Shown here in pieces: positions 57,533-64,000 of a stretch of 64,000 nt of DNA. Location: the NCBI GenBank assembly GCA_017882715.1, contig JADGOY010000001.1:1-64000 (forward strand), in the 5' to 3' direction. The position numbers and the translations under genes are program-made. The notes below the pieces were generated by a model that ran no database searches, was not told the DNA's origin, and saw nothing but the letters and a program-made list of their open reading frames with translations. Position 1 is the first letter of the stretch, and each line of letters starts with the position of its first letter. This stretch comes from Nakamurella sp. Its GTDB lineage: Bacteria; Actinomycetota; Actinomycetes; Mycobacteriales; Nakamurellaceae.

Positions 57533-58216
57533 TCATCTCACCTGGAACAGCAACATCCAGATCGCGACGCAATGGCACAGCGCGGCCAGCGACACGCAGG
57601 CATGGAAGTACTCGTGGTAACCGAAGGTCCTGGGCCAGGTGTTGGGACGGCGGGTGGCGTAGAAGATCGCTCCGACCGTGTACAGCAGACCGCCGACGGC
57701 GATCAGCAGCACAGCGGCCACGCTGACGGTGCGCCACAGGTCGGGCAGCACGAACACCGCCACCCACCCCAACGCCAGGTAGAACGGCACCCCGATCCAG
57801 GCCGGGGCGTGCGGCCACAGCATCTTGAGTGCGACGCCACCCGCCGCCCCGATCCAGACCGTCACCAGGATCACGGTGCTGGTCGGTGGATGCAGCGCCA
57901 GCGCGGCGATCGGGGTGTACGTGCCTGCGATGAACACGAAGATCATCGAGTGATCCGCTCGTTTCATCCAGGTCCGCGCCCTGGCGGACTTCCAGGTGTG
58001 CCGGTGATACGTCGCGCTGATGCCGAACAGCCCGGCGAGTGTGACGGCATAAACCGCACAGGCGAAGGCGGCGCCGACGCCGACCCAGACCCCGGCGACC
58101 GGGATCAGAACCAGGCCCATAAGGATCGCCGCGGCGAGCGAGTACACGTGAATCCAGCCCCGGGCCCGAGGCCGATCCAGGAACGGCGTAGTGGTCAGCT
58201 CGGCCGCGGTCATCAC
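57533..58216 (-). CDS. Hemolysin III family (PAQR-like) membrane protein
   Basis: RARTWMKRADHSMIFVFIAGTYTPIAALAL; YATRRPNTWPRTFGYHEYFHACVSLAALCHCVAIW. Confidence 0.9.
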   Translation of the reverse strand: MMTAAELTTTPFLDRPRARGWIHVYSLAAAILMGLVLIPVAGVWVGVGAAFACAVYAVTLAGLFGISATYHRHTWKSARARTWMKRADHSMIFVFIAGTYTPIAALALHPPTSTVILVTVWIGAAGGVALKMLWPHAPAWIGVPFYLALGWVAVFVLPDLWRTVSVAAVLLIAVGGLLYTVGAIFYATRRPNTWPRTFGYHEYFHACVSLAALCHCVAIWMLLFQVR

Positions 58217-58310
58217 TCCATCGTGCTGTAGTTGCCGGTGTTTTCCCAGGGCGTGAACTGGTGAATCCCAGTCCCCGCCGGGCCCACCTGCGCCAGTAGG
58301 GTCAACTCCC

Positions 58311-59078
58311 GTGAGGCTCCCGTCGTTGGTCTACCGCGTGTACGAACGCAAGTTGACCCGGGAACTCGTGGGAGCGCAAATCCCGCATCACGTCGGCGTG
58401 ATGCTCGACGGAAACCGCAGGTGGGCGCGCAAGGCGGGGTTCACCAATCCCACCGAAGGGCACCGGGCCGGCGCCGCCCACATCGCCGATCTGTTGGAGT
58501 GGTGTCGCGACGCCGGCATCGGAATGGTCACCTTGTGGCTGCTGTCCACGGAGAACCTGCGCCGCGCGGATGACGAGCTGTTGCCGCTGCTGGCGATCAT
58601 CACCGACGTGGTGGACGAACTGGCCGCTCCGGACCAACCCTGGAAGCTGCGCATCGTCGGCGCCAGAGATGTGCTGCCCGGACCGATGGCCACCCGGTTG
58701 ACCGCAGCCGAGATGCGGACCGAGGATCGCACCGGATTGCAGGTCAACATCGCGGTGGGTTACGGCGGCCGGCAGGAAATCGTCGACGCGGTCACCTCGA
58801 TGCTCAGGTCCGGACTCGACGAAGGGCTGGGGGTACAGGAGCTGATCGACTCGCTGGACGTGGAGACCATCGGCGAGCACCTCTACACCTCCGGTCAGCC
58901 CGACCCGGACCTGGTGATCAGAACGTCCGGCGAGCAACGGCTGTCCGGTTTTCTGCTCTGGCAGAGTGCCCATTCGGAGTTCTGGTTCTGCGAGGCGTAT
59001 TGGCCCGATTTCCGGCGGGTGGATTTCCTGCGTGCGCTGCGTGACTACGCAGCCCGGCACCGCCGCTACGGCGAGTGA
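58311..59078 (+). CDS. Isoprenyl transferase (cis-prenyl diphosphate synthase family)
   Basis: HVGVMLDGNRRWARKAG, STENLRRADDEL, DLVIRTSGEQRLSGFLLWQSAHSEFWFCEAYWPDFR. Confidence 0.93.
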   Translation: MRLPSLVYRVYERKLTRELVGAQIPHHVGVMLDGNRRWARKAGFTNPTEGHRAGAAHIADLLEWCRDAGIGMVTLWLLSTENLRRADDELLPLLAIITDVVDELAAPDQPWKLRIVGARDVLPGPMATRLTAAEMRTEDRTGLQVNIAVGYGGRQEIVDAVTSMLRSGLDEGLGVQELIDSLDVETIGEHLYTSGQPDPDLVIRTSGEQRLSGFLLWQSAHSEFWFCEAYWPDFRRVDFLRALRDYAARHRRYGE

Positions 59079-59100
59079 GCCTCCGCCTACCCTGAACGGC

Positions 59101-60321
59101 ATGGATCTGGTCACCGAGTATCTCAAGTTGGGGCTGCGATTCGACCGGATCGTCGACGGTTTCGTCGACGCCTACACCGGCGATCCCACGCTGCGGCTCG
59201 AGGTCGCCGGCGAACCCGCTCCCGAGCCGCTGGAGCTGTCGCGGCAGGCGGCGGCGCTGTCCAAGGCCGTCGCCGACACCGACCTGCAGCGTCCACGAGC
59301 GGCATTTCTGACCGCCCACCTGGACGCCCTGGAGCTCGCCGGGCGACGACTCGCGGGGGAGTCGATGTCCCTGATCGACGAGGTTGCCGGGTATTTCCAG
59401 GTGCAGATCGAACTGGTGGACACCGAGGTCTTCGCCGCAGCGCACGCGCAGATCGGCGATCTGCTGGGCGGCAGCGCGCCGGTCGCCGAGCGCACCGCAG
59501 CGCTGCGGGCCGCGGAGATGTGTCCGGCCGAACTCGTCGAGCCGGCGGTTAGGGCCGTTGCCGCGAACCTGCGGGCGCGCATCCGCGCGGAGACCGGGCT
59601 GGCCTCGCTGCCGGAACAGGTCGACTTCGAGATCGCCCGCGACGTGGCCTGGAGCGGGTTCAACTATTACCTCGGTGACTTCCGGTCCCGAGTGGCCGTG
59701 AACGCCGACATCGGACACCGGATCAGCCAGCTGGGTGTGCTCGTCGCGCACGAGTGCTATCCGGGTCATCACACGGAGCACTGCCGGAAGGAGGACCTGC
59801 TGGTCCGCGGCGCGGGAGAGTTCGAGCACACGATCTTCCTGGTGAACACACCGCAGTGCCTGATGGCCGAAGGACTGGGCGACCTTGCGCTGACGGCCGG
59901 GGTCGGGCCCGGCTGGGGACGATGGCTGGCCGAGGTGCTCGACGGGATCGGCCCCACATTCGATCCGGACCTGGCCGAGGAGCTGGAGGTCGCCTCGCGT
60001 CCGCTCGGCGCGGTGCGGCAGAACGCCGCGATCCTGCTGCACGATCGGGGCGCAGATCCCGACGAAGTGGTCGGCTATCTGCAACGGTGGTCGCTGCTCG
60101 GTGAGGATCAGGCCCGGCAACGCATGCGGTTCCTCACCGATCCGCTCTGGCGCGCCTACACATCGACCTACGTCGAGGGCGAGAGGTTGCTGCGACCCTG
60201 GCTCGAGACACGCGAACCCGGGACCAGTGCCTTGACCCGGTTCCAGCGGCTGCTCGACGAGCCGTTGACCCCGGCGCTCGTCCGGGCCGAGATGGCGCAG
60301 GCTGCCCACGTGTCGACCTGA
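59101..60321 (+). CDS. DUF885-like metallopeptidase-fold protein
   Basis: VAHECYPGHHTEHCRKED (HExxPGHH-like) and C-terminal RFLTDPLWRAYTSTYVEGERLLRPWL. Confidence 0.75.
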   Translation: MDLVTEYLKLGLRFDRIVDGFVDAYTGDPTLRLEVAGEPAPEPLELSRQAAALSKAVADTDLQRPRAAFLTAHLDALELAGRRLAGESMSLIDEVAGYFQVQIELVDTEVFAAAHAQIGDLLGGSAPVAERTAALRAAEMCPAELVEPAVRAVAANLRARIRAETGLASLPEQVDFEIARDVAWSGFNYYLGDFRSRVAVNADIGHRISQLGVLVAHECYPGHHTEHCRKEDLLVRGAGEFEHTIFLVNTPQCLMAEGLGDLALTAGVGPGWGRWLAEVLDGIGPTFDPDLAEELEVASRPLGAVRQNAAILLHDRGADPDEVVGYLQRWSLLGEDQARQRMRFLTDPLWRAYTSTYVEGERLLRPWLETREPGTSALTRFQRLLDEPLTPALVRAEMAQAAHVST

Positions 60322-60438
60322 GCTGACCCGGTGGCTCATGCCGCGTTCTCATGCGATTCTGCGGGAGGTCGGTTGTGATTCTGATTCAGTGGTTCGCTGG
60401 GCGTCGCGCGCCCGATTGGTCACCGACGAGGGGAAACC

Positions 60439-61134
60439 GTGATGAGTGGGCAGGCCAGACTGCTGGTTGTCGACGACGAGCCGTCGCTGCAGGACATCGT
60501 CGCCACCTCGATGCGGTTCCTGGGCTATCAGGTGGCCGTCGCCGCAACCGGGCGGGAAGCCGTTCGGATGGCCAGCGACATGCATCCCGACCTGATCATC
60601 CTGGACGTGATGCTGCCCGATTTCGACGGCCTGGAAGTGATGAAACGGGTGCGCTCGGCCGGCGTCGACGCCGGCGTCGTCTTCCTGTCCGCCCGTGACA
60701 CCCCGAAGGACAAGATCGCCGGCCTGACCGCCGGCGGCGACGACTACGTCACCAAGCCGTTCGGCCTGGAGGAATTGGCCGCCCGGGTCGCCGCCGTGCT
60801 GCGCCGGACCCGCCCGGAGACCGATGACGACGGGCTGCTCCGGGTGGCCGATCTGGAACTCGACCCGGAGACCTACCAGGTCACCAGGTCGGGCGTGCCG
60901 ATCGAACTGGCGCCCACCGAGTACAAGATGCTGCGGCATCTGATGATCAATGCCAACGTCGTGCTGTCCCGTCAGCAGTTGCTGGACGCCGTGTGGGGGA
61001 CCGATTTCTACGGCGACGACTCGGTCGTTGCCACCTACATCTCCTACCTGCGCCGCAAGGTCGACGCCACCGGCGAACCGCTGATCCACACCCATCGCGG
61101 GTTCGGTTACGTGCTTCGCGGTCAACGGCACTGA
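60439..61134 (+). CDS. OmpR/PhoB family response regulator
   Basis: LLVVDDEPSLQDIVATSM, LIILDVMLPDFDGLEVMKRVR, KPFGLEELAARV, winged-helix C-terminus YISYLRRKVDATGEPLIHTHRGFGYVLR. Confidence 0.95.
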   Translation: MMSGQARLLVVDDEPSLQDIVATSMRFLGYQVAVAATGREAVRMASDMHPDLIILDVMLPDFDGLEVMKRVRSAGVDAGVVFLSARDTPKDKIAGLTAGGDDYVTKPFGLEELAARVAAVLRRTRPETDDDGLLRVADLELDPETYQVTRSGVPIELAPTEYKMLRHLMINANVVLSRQQLLDAVWGTDFYGDDSVVATYISYLRRKVDATGEPLIHTHRGFGYVLRGQRH

Positions 61135-61142
61135 GCGCTCCG

Positions 61143-62741
61143 GTGACTGCGCAACCGCCAGGGCCGGCGCGGGCCGACGCGTCGGCGATCCCGCCCCCCG
61201 CGGGGGCGGTGCCGATGACCCCGATCCTGCCGCCTGCCACGGGGCGAGCCGTACCCAGCGTGGTGCCGCGCGGTCCGGTGCCGATGGCCCCGCATCGCCG
61301 CTGGAGCCTGCGCGCGCGGCTCATCGCGCTGGTCGTCGCCACCGCGGCCATCGCCCTGGTTGCCGTTGACGTCGTGCTGCCGCTGGTGGTTCGGTACACC
61401 CAGGTAGCCGCCAAGGATGTGACGCTCGCCGGCGTCATTTCGACGGTCAGCCGGGGTAGGGAGGTCAACGCCAATACCCTGGCCAATCTCAGCAGCCTGA
61501 CCCAATTGCGCGGCGAGATCGGCTGGTCAGCGGTGTCCGCGGACGGAATATCGGTGGTCCTTGTCCCGACCGTGAGCAACGCCACGGCCAATCCGCAGCT
61601 GGACGGCACCGCCTGGAACGGCGACTCGGCGACCGTCCGGGACGCCGCGGACGACAACCAGCGGTACCTGGCTCGCGGGTTCCCCGTCGAATTCGGCATC
61701 AACCAAGAACCGGGGTACCTCGTCGCATGGATGCCGCTGGACGACGTCGACCAGACCTTCCGGCGGCTGGTGCTGGTCGAGCTGTTGGTCACCGTCGGCC
61801 TGCTCATCCTGCTGGGTGCGACGGTCGGGTTGGTCATCCGCCGCGAACTCCGGCCGCTGGAGACAATGGCGACGGCCGCCGACGACATAGCCGCCGGAGA
61901 TCTCAGCCGCCGGGTGGAGGAAGTGGATCCGGGCACCGAGATCGGCCGGCTGGGGTCGGCACTGAACGGCATGCTCGACGGCATCTCGTCGCTGCTGGAC
62001 GACCGCAGTCGCAGTGAGGACCGGCTTCGGCAGTTCGTCGCGGACGCCTCTCACGAGCTGCGGACGCCGGTGGCCGCCGTCCGTGGGTACGCCGATCTGT
62101 ACGGCGCCGGCGCACTGGAGGACGGTGCGGCCGTCGATCGGGCGATGCAGCGGATGGGATTCGAGGCGCGTCGGATGGGCGCCCTGGTCGAGGATCTGTT
62201 GACGCTGATCCAGGCGGACGCCGAGCGCACCGCCGCCCATGAGCGAGTGGACCTGCGAGAGATGCTGTCCGGAGTGGTCGACGACGCCGCCGTGATCGAT
62301 CCGACTCGGACCTGGCGGCTGGCCGGTGTGCCCGGCAACGCGGTCGTGCTGGGCGATCGGCTGCGGCTGCATCAGCTGTTCGCGAACCTCTTGGCCAACG
62401 TCCGTACCCACACCGAGGAGGGCACCGTGGCGACCGTGTCAGTACTGCCCGGATCCGAGGAGATCGGCGTCACCGTCAGCGACAACGGAACGGGCGTCAG
62501 CGACGTGGACCTGGAGCGGCTGTTCGACCGGTTCTACCGTGTCGATCCTTCCCGAAGCCGGGAAAAGGGCGGCACGGGGCTGGGGTTGTCCATCGTCGCG
62601 GCGATAGTCCGCGCGCACGGGGGCCGGATCATGGCGTCGCACAGTGCCGGTGGTGGCCTGACGATGACCGTGGTGCTGCCCCGCGCGATGGGCACCGCGG
62701 CGGTGGATCGGCCTGCGCATCCGGCGGAAAGCACGCTCTGA
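61143..62741 (+). CDS. Sensor histidine kinase (HAMP, HisKA, HATPase)
   Basis: FVADASHELRTPVAAVRGYADLY, NLLANVRTHT, FDRFYRVDPSRSREKGGTGLGLSIVAAIVRAHGG. Confidence 0.95.
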   Translation: MTAQPPGPARADASAIPPPAGAVPMTPILPPATGRAVPSVVPRGPVPMAPHRRWSLRARLIALVVATAAIALVAVDVVLPLVVRYTQVAAKDVTLAGVISTVSRGREVNANTLANLSSLTQLRGEIGWSAVSADGISVVLVPTVSNATANPQLDGTAWNGDSATVRDAADDNQRYLARGFPVEFGINQEPGYLVAWMPLDDVDQTFRRLVLVELLVTVGLLILLGATVGLVIRRELRPLETMATAADDIAAGDLSRRVEEVDPGTEIGRLGSALNGMLDGISSLLDDRSRSEDRLRQFVADASHELRTPVAAVRGYADLYGAGALEDGAAVDRAMQRMGFEARRMGALVEDLLTLIQADAERTAAHERVDLREMLSGVVDDAAVIDPTRTWRLAGVPGNAVVLGDRLRLHQLFANLLANVRTHTEEGTVATVSVLPGSEEIGVTVSDNGTGVSDVDLERLFDRFYRVDPSRSREKGGTGLGLSIVAAIVRAHGGRIMASHSAGGGLTMTVVLPRAMGTAAVDRPAHPAESTL

Positions 62742-62811
62742 CGGTCGGAAAGCACGGCCCCGACGGTCGGAAAGCACGGCCCCGACGGTCGGAAAGCACG
62801 CCCTGACGGTC
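62723..62811 (+). repeat. About 20-22-bp tandem repeat (GGTCGGAAAGCACGGCCCCGAC), four units, containing the histidine-kinase stop codon
   Basis: GGCGGAAAGCACGCTCTGAC / GGTCGGAAAGCACGGCCCCGAC x2 / GGTCGGAAAGCACGCCCTGAC. Confidence 0.93.
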
Positions 62812-63092
62812 ACAGGGCGGACATGCGATGTTCACCCGATTGTTTGCGTGTTCGGGCCCAGTTTTGTTCGGCGACGGTCCTCAGCACGGGTAACGTCCGC
62901 CAGGTGAGCCGTACAGCAACGGTTCATCCGGGAGGCCCCGATCGTGCGTGCCGCAGCCGCAGCACCGAGCACGAGGGGGTCGGCGTCAGGCCCCCGTGTC
63001 CGCGGAAGCTCGTGCTACCGCGGGGACAGGGACACCGCCGGCCCTTCTCGAGGAAGCGGGCGCGCGTCCACGCGCCCGTCAGGGAGCCGCTC

Positions 63093-64000
63093 GTGGCCGC
63101 ACGTCGATCTGCCTCAGACCCCTCGCTCTCGCATTCCCCGCAGGACCTCCGTGGCGTCTCGGATCAGCTCGATCCACTCGACCGGCCGCATCTGTCTGCT
63201 CCCGATGGTCGCCGCACGTACGTCATCGACACATCGGTGTTGCTGTCCGATCCCTGGGCGCTGAATCGGTTCGCCGAACACGAGGTGGTGCTGCCGTTGG
63301 TGGTGATCGGTGAGCTGGAGGACAAGCGGCATCACCCGGAGCTGGGCTATTTCGCCCGGCAGGCGCTGCGCATCCTGGACGATCTGCGCGTGCAGTACGG
63401 GCGGCTCGACGCCCCGGTTCCGGTCGGCACGAGCGCCGGTACGGATGGTGCCACGAGCGCCGGCGGCACCCTGCACGTCGAGCTGAACCACACCGACCCG
63501 ACCGTGCTACCGGCCGGATTCCGCAACGACAGCAACGACTCCCGCATTCTGGCGTGCGCGCTCAATCTCGCGCGGGAGAGACCGGCACGGTCCGTCATCT
63601 TGGTCTCCAAGGACATGCCGCTGCGGGTGAAGGCGTCTGCCGTCGGGCTGACCGCGGACGAATACCGCGCGCAGGACATCGTCCCGTCGGGCTGGACCGG
63701 CATGGCCGAACTCCCGGTCACCACCGTGCAGGTGGACACCCTGTTCCACACTGGCGTGATCGACGCCGATGCGGCCCGCGAGCTGCCCTGTCACACCGGC
63801 GTGAAGCTGGTCACACCCAGCAGTTCCGCGCTCGGGCGGGTGACACCCGGCAAGCAGATCCGACTGGTGCGGGGCGAGAAGGAGGCATTCGGTCTGCGCG
63901 GACGATCCGCCGAACAGCGCATCGCCCTCGACCTGCTGATGGACGAGGAGATCGGCATCGTTTCCCTCGGCGGGCGGGCGGGCACCGGCAAGTCGGCGCT
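63093..64000 (+). CDS. phoH: PhoH family protein with N-terminal PIN domain (PhoH2-like), truncated by window end; absent from the supplied ORF track
   Basis: GTG start; [55 protein letters not shown]...; ends [12 protein letters not shown] (Walker A). Confidence 0.88.
   Translation, partial: MAARRSASDPSLSHSPQDLRGVSDQLDPLDRPHLSAPDGRRTYVIDTSVLLSDPWALNRFAEHEVVLPLVVIGELEDKRHHPELGYFARQALRILDDLRVQYGRLDAPVPVGTSAGTDGATSAGGTLHVELNHTDPTVLPAGFRNDSNDSRILACALNLARERPARSVILVSKDMPLRVKASAVGLTADEYRAQDIVPSGWTGMAELPVTTVQVDTLFHTGVIDADAARELPCHTGVKLVTPSSSALGRVTPGKQIRLVRGEKEAFGLRGRSAEQRIALDLLMDEEIGIVSLGGRAGTGKSA

Noticed and set aside
58918-60339. 473-aa minus-strand ORF
   Set aside because: Antisense shadow of the DUF885-like gene.

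Overview
High-GC actinobacterial chromosome segment, best described as Frankineae/Nakamurella-like; the taxonomy is inference from gene content and order. About 1-25 kb is an accessory exopolysaccharide/cell-surface locus: a LamG/PKD/beta-propeller secreted protein, a small LASTG (sortase-type) surface protein, UDP-glucose dehydrogenase, several glycosyltransferases, a CDP-alcohol phosphatidyltransferase plus a cytidylyltransferase, Wzy-like and Wzx-like proteins, a tyrosine autokinase and a polyprenyl-phosphate sugar transferase. It also holds a frameshifted second copy of the propeller/LamG gene. About 25-64 kb is core actinobacterial sequence: SurA-like lipoprotein, mazG, metY-metX with a SAM riboswitch and a poly-Cys leader ORF, vapBC, fgd, eno-divIC-DUF501-ppx interrupted by a nitric oxide synthase, a tRNA, cbs-metB-ROK-ilvA-greA-mca, a DUF255 protein, hemolysin III, prenyltransferase, a two-component system and a truncated phoH. 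The main unusual observations are: (i) short tandem repeats whose first units contain the stop codon of the host gene, at five genes; (ii) a SAM-IV-like riboswitch followed by a GTG-MRTMMCCCS-stop mini-ORF upstream of metY; (iii) a 74-nt class-I-shaped tRNA with a UAA anticodon; (iv) the inverted intact/decayed adhesin pair flanking the EPS genes. No CRISPR array, rRNA operon, intact transposase or prophage was seen.
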